A stretch of 64,000 nt of DNA from Magnetovibrio sp. Lineage in GTDB: Bacteria; Pseudomonadota; Alphaproteobacteria; Rhodospirillales; Magnetovibrionaceae. Shown piece by piece: positions 1-8,109 of the stretch (the stretch's first letter is position 1; the number at the start of each line of letters is the position of its first letter). The DNA lies in assembly GCF_036568125.1 (NCBI RefSeq), contig NZ_DATCTF010000013.1, positions 142,354 through 206,353 of the forward strand, given 5' to 3'. The translations under genes were made by a program, and so were the position numbers. Under the pieces are notes generated by a model that saw nothing but the letters and a program-made list of their open reading frames with translations, had not been told where the DNA came from and searched no databases.

Positions 1-777
1 GTTTCCACTTTCAAGGCCACGGTGGCGAACAAGAATTTCCATCTGGTCTACCACCCGATCGTCAACGTCATGACCGGTGCGGTGCATCACTACGAAGCTC
101 TGACCCGTTTCGAAGAAGGCGTGTCGCCTTACGAGATTATCACCATGGCCGAAGAAACCGGTTTGATCCCGGAATTCGATCTGGCGGTGGTGGAAAAGGG
201 GTTGGAATTCCTCAACACCATCCCGCGCAACAATCCGATGTCCATTGCGGTGAACATTTCCGGCCAGTCCGTTGCGTCGGAATGGTACGTGAACGCCTTG
301 CACAATATCATGAGCGACAACAAGTGGGCCAAGGGGCGGATGGTGTTCGAAATCACCGAGTCGGCGAAAATGGAAGACCTGGAAAGCGCCAACAATTTCA
401 TTCAGCGCTTGCGCAAGGACGGCTATCCGGTGTGCTTGGACGATTTCGGCGCGGGCGCGGCGAGCTTCGGTTATCTGATGCGTCTGGAAGTGGACGTGGT
501 CAAGATCGACGGTCCGGTGGTCAAGGACGCCCAGCGCGCCCGGCGCGGCAAGGCGTTGTTCGAAAGCATGGCGACGCTATGCAAGAACCTCGGCATCGAA
601 ACCATTGCCGAAATGGTCGACGATCAGCAAGGTTTGGATTTCGTGCGCAAATGCGGCATCGATTTCGCCCAGGGCTATCTGTTCGGCAAGCCCAACGCCA
701 ACACCAAGGCCTTCAACATGGCCAAGCACATTCACATGTTTCCCAATCCAGCGTTTTCCACCGGACGGACATGGTGA
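1..777 (+). CDS. EAL-domain c-di-GMP phosphodiesterase, 3' part
   Basis: The reading frame is open from base 1, so the true start lies upstream; the GTG at 22 is probably internal. The visible part is a nearly whole EAL domain that would hydrolyse cyclic di-GMP to pGpG. Seen: EALTRF near the start, AVNISG, FEITES, LDDFGAGAASFG, VKIDG, TIAEMVDD and FAQGYLFGKP. These keep the metal- and substrate-binding residues known for active EAL proteins (E of EAL, N, E, DD, K, E, Q), so the domain is probably active. The usual AEGVE motif reads AEMVD, a mild deviation. Any N-terminal sensory or GGDEF domain lies outside the window. Confidence 0.9.
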   Translation, partial: VSTFKATVANKNFHLVYHPIVNVMTGAVHHYEALTRFEEGVSPYEIITMAEETGLIPEFDLAVVEKGLEFLNTIPRNNPMSIAVNISGQSVASEWYVNALHNIMSDNKWAKGRMVFEITESAKMEDLESANNFIQRLRKDGYPVCLDDFGAGAASFGYLMRLEVDVVKIDGPVVKDAQRARRGKALFESMATLCKNLGIETIAEMVDDQQGLDFVRKCGIDFAQGYLFGKPNANTKAFNMAKHIHMFPNPAFSTGRTW

Positions 778-913
778 CGTCGGTAGCTTCATTTCGCCGC
801 TGAGGCGCTGGGCATTAGGCGCGCGGGAATCGCTTTGCTATTGCGAATTTCCCTAAAAAACAGTATGTTCAGTACACGTTGCACTTTCGTCTAGTGTTCC
901 CTGCTGACCGCGT

Positions 914-943
914 TTGACTTTCTTCTGCGGCCCAACATGTTAC
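914..943 (+). promoter_or_regulatory. Candidate sigma70-type promoter of the cold-shock gene
   Basis: TTGACT at 914-919 is followed after 18 bases by TGTTAC at 938-943. The -35 box is good and the -10 box weak. Transcription from here would give a 5' leader of roughly 70-80 nt before the Csp start codon, in keeping with the long leaders typical of cold-shock genes. Confidence 0.4.
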
Positions 944-1023
944 CTCCTGACATTGTGAGCGTTACCAAAGCGGGCCGCCAAGGTGGTTGCCCGCCATTTC
1001 TCTATGTCAAAGGAATACAAGTT

Positions 1024-1233
1024 ATGGCTAAAGGTACCGTGAAGTGGTTCGACGCCACCAAAGGTTTTGGTTTCATTGAGCCGGAAGACGGTTCTAAGGA
1101 CGCATTCGTCCACATCACGGCTGTTGAGCGCGCTGGTCTGTCCGGTCTGCGCGATGGCCAAAAGGTCGAATTCGACCTGACCGCCGGCAAGAACGGCAAA
1201 ATGGCGGCCGATAACATCGTCGCCCTGGACTAA
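1024..1233 (+). CDS. Cold-shock domain protein (CspA family)
   Basis: A 69-residue single cold-shock domain, the normal length for bacterial Csp proteins, which bind single-stranded RNA and DNA and melt mRNA structure. RNP1 is seen as KGFGFIEP and RNP2 as DAFVHI, preceded by the typical [10 protein letters not shown] start. The ATG at 1024 fits the family and has an AAAGGAA Shine-Dalgarno about 10 nt upstream, so in-frame codons further upstream are leader. The next gene encodes a DEAD-box RNA helicase, a functional partner in cold adaptation, and a hairpin lies between them. Confidence 0.96.
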   Translation: MAKGTVKWFDATKGFGFIEPEDGSKDAFVHITAVERAGLSGLRDGQKVEFDLTAGKNGKMAADNIVALD

Positions 1234-1265
1234 GTCTCCGACTTAAGATCCAGACGGGGCTCGCG

Positions 1266-1303
1266 GGGCGTGGTCTCAATCAGAGGCCGCGCCCGCGCCT
1301 TTT
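1266..1303 (+). terminator. Hairpin between csp and the RNA helicase gene
   Basis: Bases 1266-1277 can pair with 1283-1294 (12 pairs, two of them G-T, 5-nt loop). GCGCC and a four-T run follow. It could end the csp transcript or act as a leaky attenuator before the helicase gene. The short T run makes complete termination uncertain. Confidence 0.45.
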
Positions 1304-1328
1304 GCCCCAATTTATGAAAAGAGATTAT

Positions 1329-2729
1329 ATGACTGATTTTAAAGGGCTCGGATTGATCGAGCCCCTAATGCGCGCTGTTGAGGCCGAGGGCTATACCACG
1401 CCCACGCCCATTCAAGCGCAATCCATTCCGGCCCTGTTGAAGGGCCGCGACCTGCTGGGTGTTGCCCAGACGGGTACGGGCAAGACGGCATCGTTCGTGC
1501 TGCCCCTGTTGCAGCGCTTGAACGAAGCCAACGCCCAGCCGGCCCGCAAAACGCCGCGCGTGTTGATTTTGGCGCCGACGCGCGAATTAGCGCTGCAAAT
1601 TCACGACAGTATTGAAACCTACGCCCGCTTTCTCGACATCCGCTCAGCCGTGGTGTTCGGCGGCGTGCCGTTGCTCAAACAGGCGAAAGCCTTGGGCCAA
1701 GGCGTGCATATCGTCGTCGCGACGCCGGGCCGCTTGATGGACCTGATGAACCAAGACAAGGTCCGCCTCAATCGGGTGGAGACGTTTATCTTGGACGAAG
1801 CGGATCGCATGCTCGACATGGGATTCGTCAACGACGTGCGTAAGATTTCCGCCCAAGTGCCGGACAAACGCCAAACCGTGCTGTTTTCCGCGACCATGCC
1901 CGACAACGTGCGCAAGCTCGCCGACGGCCTGACCGACAACCCGGTGCAGATTGAGGTTACCCCGCAATCGACCACCGCCGAACGTATCGGCCAGCGGGTG
2001 TTGTTCGTGCCCAAGCAGAAAAAGCGCGAACTTCTGACCACGGTCCTCAAAGACAAAGACGTCAAACGCGTCTTGGTCTTCACCCGCACCAAGCACTCGG
2101 CCGATCGCGTGGCGCGCCATCTGGAACAAGGCGGCATCCGCGCCGGTGCGATCCATGGCAATAAAACCCAAAACGCCCGTCAGCGCGCGCTGGAAGGCTT
2201 CCGTAAGGGCCAACTGCGCGCCCTGGTGGCCACCGACATCGCCGCACGCGGTATCGACGTCGACGGCGTGACCCACGTCATCAACTTCGACCTGCCCAAC
2301 GATGCGGAAAACTACGTACACCGCATCGGCCGCACGGCACGTGGTGGCGAAACAGGTGAAGCGATCTCGTTCTGCGACGCCGAAGAGCGTGGCTATCTGC
2401 GCGGCATCGAAAAAGCCATCCGCCAAGCGGTGGATGTGTTTGCCGATCATCCGTTCCATGCCGAAGCCATCGCCGAGCCGGAGCAGGACCCGCCCAAGCA
2501 AGGCGGCAATCGTGGCGGCGGACGCGGTGGTGGACAAGGTCGTCCGCAAGGCCGTGCCGGCCAGCCTGCCAAGGGCAAAGGCCACCGTCCCAAGGACGGC
2601 AAACGTCACAGTGACAAAGGCCATGGCGGTCATGGGCATGGCTCGACCGGTGCGGGGGCGAAAAACCACGGCGCCAAACGCGGCAGCGGTGGTAATCGCG
2701 CGAAAAGCGGCGGCCCACGCGCAGCCTAA
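1329..2729 (+). CDS. rhlE: DEAD-box ATP-dependent RNA helicase, RhlE type
   Basis: Superfamily 2 RNA helicase that unwinds short RNA duplexes. Seen in order: Q-motif region with [11 protein letters not shown], Walker [23 protein letters not shown], a second RecA domain with ARGIDV, and [10 protein letters not shown]. After about residue 380 comes a tail rich in Gly, Arg, Lys and His, typical of RhlE-type proteins and likely to bind RNA. The ATG at 1329 is chosen because AAGAGA precedes it and MTDFKGLGL matches the usual N-terminus; TTG at 1302 and ATG at 1314 are in frame but less likely. The position just after a cold-shock gene suggests a low-temperature RNA-remodelling role. Confidence 0.94.
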   Translation: MTDFKGLGLIEPLMRAVEAEGYTTPTPIQAQSIPALLKGRDLLGVAQTGTGKTASFVLPLLQRLNEANAQPARKTPRVLILAPTRELALQIHDSIETYARFLDIRSAVVFGGVPLLKQAKALGQGVHIVVATPGRLMDLMNQDKVRLNRVETFILDEADRMLDMGFVNDVRKISAQVPDKRQTVLFSATMPDNVRKLADGLTDNPVQIEVTPQSTTAERIGQRVLFVPKQKKRELLTTVLKDKDVKRVLVFTRTKHSADRVARHLEQGGIRAGAIHGNKTQNARQRALEGFRKGQLRALVATDIAARGIDVDGVTHVINFDLPNDAENYVHRIGRTARGGETGEAISFCDAEERGYLRGIEKAIRQAVDVFADHPFHAEAIAEPEQDPPKQGGNRGGGRGGGQGRPQGRAGQPAKGKGHRPKDGKRHSDKGHGGHGHGSTGAGAKNHGAKRGSGGNRAKSGGPRAA

Positions 2730-2741
2730 AACGCATTATCG

Positions 2742-2774
2742 AAAAAAAAAGACCGGCCAATAGGCCGGTCTTTT
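2742..2774. terminator. Bidirectional Rho-independent terminator between rhlE and argB
   Basis: Perfect inverted repeat GACCGGCC-AATA-GGCCGGTC at 2751-2770, flanked by nine A on the left and four T on the right. It can stop rhlE from the left and argB from the right; the argB side has the stronger U tract. Confidence 0.9.
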
Positions 2775-2798
2775 GCGTTCACGGATCGTACGAGGCGC

Positions 2799-3725
2799 TT
2801 ATTCCGACGTAATCAGCGTGCCCGCGCCGTGTTTGGTGAACAGTTCCAAAAGCACCGCGTGGGGGATGCGGCCGTCAATGATGACGGCGGCTTCCACGCC
2901 CCCGTCGATGGCGTCGAGGCAGGTTTCCACCTTGGGGATCATGCCGCCCTTGATGACGCCTTTTTTGATCAGGTCGCGGGCCTGGGTGGCGGTCATGCGG
3001 GCAATCAGTTTGCCATCTTCGTCCAGCACACCCTTGACGTCGGTCAGCATCAACAAACGCTTGGCGTTCATTTCGGCGGCGATGGCGCCGGCCGCCGTGT
3101 CGGCGTTGATGTTGAGGGTTTCGCCGTTGGGACCGACGCCGATCGGCGCGATCACCGGGGTGATGTCGCTTTGTTCGAAAAAGTCCAGAACGTGCGGGGT
3201 GATCGAGGTGGGCTCGCCGACCAAACCCAGATCGAGAATGCGCTCAATGTTGGAATCGGGATCTTGCACCGTGCGGCGCAGCTTTTCGGCGCGGATCAGG
3301 TTGCCGTCCTTGCCCGACAGGCCGACGGCAAAGCCGCCCGCAGCGTTGATTTCGGTGACGATGTGCTTGTTGATCGAGCCCGCCAGGACCATTTCGACCA
3401 CGTCCACGGTTTCTTTGTCGGTGACCCGCAGACCGTGGATGAATTCGCTTTCGATTTTCAGCTTGTCGAGCATTGCGCCGATTTGCGGTCCGCCGCCGTG
3501 CACCACGATGGGGTTCGCGCCGACTTGGCGCAACAGGGCGATGTCGCGGGCGAACAATTCGGCCAAGGACGGATCGCCCATGGCGTTGCCGCCGTATTTG
3601 ATCACCAGCGTCTCGCCCGAATAGCGGCGCATGTAGGGCAGCGCCTCGGACAAGGTTTTGGCTTGGTTCAACCAAGCTTCGGGCGGGGCTTCGGGATCGA
3701 TTTTGATTTTTGCGTCATCTGCCAT
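2799..3725 (-). CDS. argB: Acetylglutamate kinase
   Basis: Second step of arginine biosynthesis: phosphorylates N-acetyl-L-glutamate with ATP. Seen: the amino-acid-kinase signature [11 protein letters not shown] around residue 40, VHGGGPQIG around 75, GLSGKDGNL in the middle and [10 protein letters not shown] near the end. Length is 308 residues. The roughly 30-residue N-terminal extension before the kinase core resembles that of arginine-feedback-sensitive hexameric enzymes (family knowledge, not proven here). It is the last gene of a minus-strand run behind yihA, with a strong terminator downstream. The argD and argF genes lie about 32 kb away in this window. Confidence 0.97.
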   Translation of the reverse strand: MADDAKIKIDPEAPPEAWLNQAKTLSEALPYMRRYSGETLVIKYGGNAMGDPSLAELFARDIALLRQVGANPIVVHGGGPQIGAMLDKLKIESEFIHGLRVTDKETVDVVEMVLAGSINKHIVTEINAAGGFAVGLSGKDGNLIRAEKLRRTVQDPDSNIERILDLGLVGEPTSITPHVLDFFEQSDITPVIAPIGVGPNGETLNINADTAAGAIAAEMNAKRLLMLTDVKGVLDEDGKLIARMTATQARDLIKKGVIKGGMIPKVETCLDAIDGGVEAAVIIDGRIPHAVLLELFTKHGAGTLITSE

Positions 3726-3774
3726 AATGGCCTCAAATTACATGAGTTGTTGCAAGTCCGCTAGAGACTTATAG

Positions 3775-4437
3775 CTAGGCCTGGACGAGCTGCGCCAGCT
3801 CGGCGCGCAGTTCTTCGATGCCGATTTTCTTGGCCGAACTGGTACAGCGCACGATGGGATGCGCAGCGACGTGGCGGGCCAATTCTGCGTGGGTGGTTTC
3901 GAGCAGCTTTTCCAGCGGCCCGGCCTTGATCTTGTCGACCTTGGTCAGCACCACCTGATAGGACACCGCCGCGGTGTCGAGCATCTTCATCACGCCGCGG
4001 TCGACGTCCTTGATGCCATGGCGCGCGTCGATCAGCACCAGCACGCGGCGCAATTCCTGACGGCCCTTCAGATAGGCGTTGACCAACCGGGTCCACTTGG
4101 CGACCTGGTCCTTGGGCGCTTTGGCGTATCCATAGCCGGGCAGGTCGGCGATGATCATCTTCGCGCCGAGATCGAAAAAGTTGATCTGCTGGGTGCGCCC
4201 CGGGGTGTGTGATGTGCGCGCAATCGACTTGCGCCCGGTCAGGGCATTGACCAACGACGACTTGCCGACGTTTGAGCGTCCGGCGAAGGCGATTTCGGGC
4301 AGGTCGGTGCCGGGAATTTGGCTCAGTCCAGCCGCGCCGAGCATGAACGTACACTCGCCCGCGAACATGACGCGTCCGGCTTCGATTTGTTCGGGCTCGA
4401 AGCTGTCGTCGAGGGGAAGTGGTTGAATGTCGTTCAT
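3775..4437 (-). CDS. yihA: Ribosome-biogenesis GTPase YihA/YsxC (EngB)
   Basis: TRAFAC-class GTPase involved in assembly of the large ribosomal subunit. Seen: P-loop GRSNVGKSSL, switch II DLPGYGYAK and the base-recognition motif TKVDK. Length (220 residues) fits the family. It sits directly downstream of yidC and upstream of argB on the same strand. Linkage to rpmH, rnpA and yidC is a conserved alphaproteobacterial arrangement and supports the identification. Confidence 0.96.
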   Translation of the reverse strand: MNDIQPLPLDDSFEPEQIEAGRVMFAGECTFMLGAAGLSQIPGTDLPEIAFAGRSNVGKSSLVNALTGRKSIARTSHTPGRTQQINFFDLGAKMIIADLPGYGYAKAPKDQVAKWTRLVNAYLKGRQELRRVLVLIDARHGIKDVDRGVMKMLDTAAVSYQVVLTKVDKIKAGPLEKLLETTHAELARHVAAHPIVRCTSSAKKIGIEELRAELAQLVQA

Positions 4438-4461
4438 TTCAGGACCTGACCGGCGGGGGAC

Positions 4462-6219
4462 TTAGTCCCCCACCTTTACGCCCATGCGGCGCATGATCAG
4501 CCACTGCTGCAAGATGCTCAGCGTGTTGTTCCAGGCCCAGTAGATCACCAAACCGGCGGAGAACGATGCCAGCAAGAAGGTGAAGATGAACGGCAGGTAC
4601 ATGAACACCTTGGCCTGCACCGGGTCGGTGGGCTGGGGGTTCAGGCGCTGTTGCAGCCACATGGTGAAGCCCATGATGATCGGCCAGATGCCGATGTCGA
4701 TGGGCCCGGGGATGTAGGCGAGGTAGTTCCAATCGACCAGACCGAACAGCGTCCAGACGCTGGCGGGGTCCTTCGCCGAGAGATCTTGAATCCAGCCGAA
4801 AAACGGCGCGTGGCGCATTTCGATGGTGACCAACAGCACCTTGTAGAGCGCGAAGAAAATTGGGATCTGCACCAAGATCGGCAAGCAACCCGCCGCCGGG
4901 TTGGCCTTTTCCTTCTTGTACAGCGCCATCATTTCCTGGTTCAGGCGCATTTTGTCTTCTTTGAAGCGTTCCTGCAGCTTTTTGATTTCCGGCTGCAGTT
5001 TCTTCATTTTGCTCATCGCAACGTAGGACTTGTTGGCCAGCGGGAACAAAACCGCCTTGATCGCCACGGTGAGCAGCAAGATGGCGATGCCGAAGTTACC
5101 CAGGACACCGTGCAAATAGTGCAGACCATAGAAAATCGGCTTGGTGAGGAAGTAGAACATGCCGAAATCGACCGCCAGATCGAAATTCACGATGCCGAGA
5201 TTTTCAGCGTAGCTGTCGAGCAACGTGACACGCTTGGCGCCGGCGAAGAAGCGCGAGGTGTTTTCGGCGCTGGCGCCGGGTTGCACGTCCATCTGTTGGC
5301 CGGCGAAATCGCTTTGGTATTTTTCAATCACGCCGGATTTGGAATACAGCATGCGCGTGTTCACGGCTTTGGCCTGATCGGGGATCAAGGCCGTCAGCCA
5401 GTATTTGTCGGTAAAGCCAAGCCAGCCGCCGGTGGTGGGGATCTTCATTTCCCCATCGGATTGAACGTCGTCGTATCCAACCTCTTTCAGTGTGCCGTCG
5501 AACACACCGAGTGGACCTTCGTGCAGGATGTACAGACCGGACCCTTGCGGCGTGCCCCAACGCGTCACCAGGCCGTAAGGGCTCAACGTCACCGGCTGCG
5601 CGGAATGGTTTTCAACCCGCTGGGTGATGGTGAACATGAAATCCTTGTCGATTTCGATGATGCGTTTGAAGATCAAGCCTTGGCCGTTGTCCCAGCTCAA
5701 CGTCACCGGAGCAGCGGGGGACAAAACGCCCTTGTCGGCGCTCCACACCGTGTCGTTGCCCGGCAGCTTGACGTTCTGGCCGACCCAGCCGTATTCGGCA
5801 TAGTAGGCGTCTTCGGTGCCGCGCGGCTTGAGCAGGCGGATCTTGGCGCTGTCTTTGTCCAAGGTTTCGTTGTAGCCGTTCAAAATCAAATCGTCGATGC
5901 GCCCGCCCTTGAGAGCGATGGAGCCGGTGACGCTGGGCGACGTGATGGACACACGCGCGCCTTGGCCGAGGATTTGTTCGATACTTTGCGTGGCATCGAC
6001 AACCGGCACGTCGGACATGGGCGCCACGCCGGGCTGGGCGGTGGACTGGGGTGCCGCCGGCATCTGAGGGGCGGTGGACGGGGGCGCGTCCGGGCTCGGC
6101 TGGCCGGTCGTCGTCGCGACGTTCGCCGGTTGCGGCGGTGCGGACGGAAACAGCGTCTCAAAGCCCAGCAGAATGGCGACGGAGAGCACGATCGCCAGTA
6201 TCAGATTGCGGTTGTCCAT
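4462..6219 (-). CDS. yidC: Membrane protein insertase YidC
   Basis: Inserts and folds inner-membrane proteins, alone or with SecYEG. The 585-residue protein has an N-terminal membrane anchor (MDNRNLILAIVLSVAILLGF), a low-complexity Pro/Ala/Gln linker to about residue 75, the large periplasmic P1 domain to about 340 and the conserved Oxa1-type membrane core at the C-terminus, including IYWAWNNTLSILQQW. This architecture is that of Gram-negative YidC. It lies 63 nt after yidD and 24 nt before yihA, probably in one transcript from the rpmH promoter. Confidence 0.97.
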   Translation of the reverse strand: MDNRNLILAIVLSVAILLGFETLFPSAPPQPANVATTTGQPSPDAPPSTAPQMPAAPQSTAQPGVAPMSDVPVVDATQSIEQILGQGARVSITSPSVTGSIALKGGRIDDLILNGYNETLDKDSAKIRLLKPRGTEDAYYAEYGWVGQNVKLPGNDTVWSADKGVLSPAAPVTLSWDNGQGLIFKRIIEIDKDFMFTITQRVENHSAQPVTLSPYGLVTRWGTPQGSGLYILHEGPLGVFDGTLKEVGYDDVQSDGEMKIPTTGGWLGFTDKYWLTALIPDQAKAVNTRMLYSKSGVIEKYQSDFAGQQMDVQPGASAENTSRFFAGAKRVTLLDSYAENLGIVNFDLAVDFGMFYFLTKPIFYGLHYLHGVLGNFGIAILLLTVAIKAVLFPLANKSYVAMSKMKKLQPEIKKLQERFKEDKMRLNQEMMALYKKEKANPAAGCLPILVQIPIFFALYKVLLVTIEMRHAPFFGWIQDLSAKDPASVWTLFGLVDWNYLAYIPGPIDIGIWPIIMGFTMWLQQRLNPQPTDPVQAKVFMYLPFIFTFLLASFSAGLVIYWAWNNTLSILQQWLIMRRMGVKVGD

Positions 6220-6282
6220 GTTTAAGTCCAGTCCCCAGTGGCCCGCGCAATGGCGTTGGCCCCGTTTTATATACGTTTCGTG

Positions 6283-6585
6283 TTAAGCTTTAGGGTCCGC
6301 CCCGCAGCATATGTCGCCTGACGTGCCGTGATGGTCGTGCCGATGTGCGTGGGTGTGCATATCCGTGCCCGGAACGGGATCGAACCCGCCGTCGTTCCAC
6401 GGATGGCAGCGGGCAAAGCGCTTCAGCCCCAGCCAGCCGCCTTTCAGCGCGCCGTGGGTCTCAAGGGCTTGCAGGGTGTACGATGAGCACGTGGGATAGA
6501 AGCGGCAGCTCCCCGGCAGAACCGGTGAGATGATCCACTTGTAGCCCAAAACCAAGGCGCGCATGACAAATGCGAGCGGGTTCAT
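6283..6585 (-). CDS. yidD: Membrane protein insertion efficiency factor YidD
   Basis: Small membrane-associated protein that assists insertion by the YidC/Sec machinery. The first 75 residues are the conserved DUF37 core, with [18 protein letters not shown] and [14 protein letters not shown] tail of about 25 residues rich in His follows, starting after GTDM and ending in a CC pair; it is not part of the usual core. The start overlaps the end of rnpA by 4 nt, so translation is likely coupled. Confidence 0.95.
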   Translation of the reverse strand: MNPLAFVMRALVLGYKWIISPVLPGSCRFYPTCSSYTLQALETHGALKGGWLGLKRFARCHPWNDGGFDPVPGTDMHTHAHRHDHHGTSGDICCGADPKA

Positions 6586-6998
6586 TGTGCGTCCTCTTGT
6601 TGTGGCGCGTCGACCGCGATGCCCATCTTGCGCAGCGCTTTCAACAAATCGTCGACCAACTTAGGGTAAGGCCGGGTCAATGTCGCGCGTCGTCCGATGA
6701 TCACCAAGTCGTACCCGGCCAAATTCGGCTCCTGATCGCCGCCAATCAAGCAGCGGGGTAGAATTTCTGCGGCCAAGGCCCGTAACCGGCGTTTGGCGCG
6801 ATTGCGCGCGACCGAATTTCCGACCTTGCGGCTGACCGTGAAGCCAACACGCAAAAAGCCATCCGTGCGGGCCGATAGACCGTCCGCCGGGTGGCTTTTG
6901 ACCTGGAGGATTAACCCAGGAGAGGCCCACTTCTTACGCGTCGCCGCAACCCGGAGAAATTCCGGGCGCGTCTTTAGGCGCTCGATCCGGGGCCTCAT
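6582..6998 (-). CDS. rnpA: Ribonuclease P protein component
   Basis: Protein subunit of RNase P, which with the RNA subunit matures tRNA 5' ends. The 138-residue sequence has the RNR signature as [13 protein letters not shown] after [12 protein letters not shown] loop between the N-terminal strand and FLRVGFTVS (roughly residues 30-48) is a small insertion. It lies 11 nt after rpmH and overlaps yidD by 4 nt, the classic arrangement. Confidence 0.95.
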   Translation of the reverse strand: MRPRIERLKTRPEFLRVAATRKKWASPGLILQVKSHPADGLSARTDGFLRVGFTVSRKVGNSVARNRAKRRLRALAAEILPRCLIGGDQEPNLAGYDLVIIGRRATLTRPYPKLVDDLLKALRKMGIAVDAPQQEDAQ

Positions 6999-7009
6999 GT
7001 CACCGGGAA

Positions 7010-7144
7010 TTAAGCGGACAGGCGTTTGCGACCCTTGGCGCGACGTGCGGCCAGGATGCGGCGGCCACCAACGGTCGCCATGCGGCTACGGAAGCCATGG
7101 CGGCGTTTGCGAACCAGTTTGCTCGGTTGATACGTGCGTTTCAC
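7010..7144 (-). CDS. rpmH: 50S ribosomal protein L34
   Basis: A 44-residue basic protein translated from the minus strand with a GTG start at 7144: it begins [18 protein letters not shown] and ends [11 protein letters not shown]. Length and sequence match L34 throughout. A GGAG Shine-Dalgarno lies just upstream. It is the first gene of the rpmH-rnpA-yidD-yidC-yihA run and is preceded by a strong promoter. Confidence 0.97.
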   Translation of the reverse strand: MKRTYQPSKLVRKRRHGFRSRMATVGGRRILAARRAKGRKRLSA

Positions 7145-7177
7145 GTGACGTCTCCGTTATCTGAAATCAAGGTGCGG

Positions 7178-7206
7178 TGTATACGGGCTCAGCGCCCGGA
7201 AGTCAA
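7178..7206 (-). promoter_or_regulatory. Strong sigma70-type promoter of the rpmH operon
   Basis: On the minus strand, TTGACT (complement of 7201-7206) and TATACA (complement of 7178-7183) are separated by exactly 17 bases. Both boxes match the consensus at five of six positions. Transcription would start about 25 nt before the L34 start codon. Confidence 0.8.
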
Positions 7207-7368
7207 CGGCTGGGGAGTCTTTTCACTCAGCTTTTTTTTCGGCGTTTTCATTGCATTTCAAATGTGTTGGCTGGGCGGGCATGATAATTATTTAACTGAT
7301 CGTTCCATATTGGCTGGGCTTTAAGGGTGCTATACTCACGACTATGGGCACTGAAATGGGGTGGAAAG

Positions 7369-8109
7369 ATGGTCGATAGCCGACAAAATGGGGGCGAATT
7401 GCCACGCCCGCGCGACAAAGGCCTGAAGCGTTTTGCGCCGATCGCGGTGGTGCTTGTGGGGGTGATCGCCTTTTTCGCCAGCGGCGCGCACAACTATCTG
7501 AGCTTCGAGGCCTTGGCGCGTCACCGCGCCGATTTATTGGATTACGCCCAACAGCATGCTGTCGCCGCGGTGGTGGTGTTCATGCTGGCGTATGTGGTGG
7601 TGATCGGGTTTTCCTTGCCGGGCGGGGTGTGGCTGACCTTGGCGGGCGGCTTCGTGTTCGGCGGTTGGGCGACGGGGATTTACGTCGTGTTCAGCGCCAC
7701 CGTCGGCGCAACCTTGATTTTTTTGGCCGCGCGATATGCCTTTGCCGACCTGTTTCGCGCCCGTGCCGGTTCGGCGCTGGCGAAGATGGAAGCGGGATTT
7801 TGCGAAAACGCCTTCAATTATCTGTTGGTGTTGCGCCTGGTGCCGTTGTTTCCGTTCTGGCTGGTTAATCTGGTTCCGGCGTTGCTGGACGTGCGTTTGC
7901 GGACGTATGTCGTGGCGACGTTCCTGGGCATCATTCCCGGCACCTTCGTTTACGCCCATGTGGGCGCGGGGCTGGGGGCGGTGTTCGACAGCGGCGGCGA
8001 GCCCGATTTGGGGGTGATTTTTCAGCCTGCGGTGTTGTTGCCGATCCTCGCTCTCGCGGCGTTGTCGTTGGTGCCGATTGCCTATCAAAAGCTGAAAGGT
8101 GCGTCATGA
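7369..8109 (+). CDS. VTT-domain (TVP38/TMEM64 family) membrane protein
   Basis: Integral membrane protein of about 246 residues with the VTT/SNARE-associated (DedA superfamily) fold. Seen: about five to six hydrophobic stretches, the central LPGGVWLTLAGGFVFGG region and the conserved RLVPLFPFWLVNLVPALL segment. Some VTT/DedA proteins act in lipid scrambling or undecaprenyl-phosphate recycling; the substrate here is unknown. ATG at 7369 is preferred over GTG at 7327, which would place a polar stretch ahead of the protein. Its last codons overlap the next gene by 4 nt, and TVP38-flavoprotein pairs of this type recur in proteobacteria. Confidence 0.85.
   Translation: MVDSRQNGGELPRPRDKGLKRFAPIAVVLVGVIAFFASGAHNYLSFEALARHRADLLDYAQQHAVAAVVVFMLAYVVVIGFSLPGGVWLTLAGGFVFGGWATGIYVVFSATVGATLIFLAARYAFADLFRARAGSALAKMEAGFCENAFNYLLVLRLVPLFPFWLVNLVPALLDVRLRTYVVATFLGIIPGTFVYAHVGAGLGAVFDSGGEPDLGVIFQPAVLLPILALAALSLVPIAYQKLKGAS

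Noticed and set aside
4651..6225. A 524-codon open frame on the plus strand
   Set aside because: It is the complement of yidC; the composition is that of an antisense shadow in GC-rich DNA, with no domain resemblance.
7145..7368. Possible replication origin beside rpmH
   Set aside because: rpmH is near oriC in some bacteria, but no dnaA gene, DnaA-box cluster or AT-rich unwinding element is seen here.
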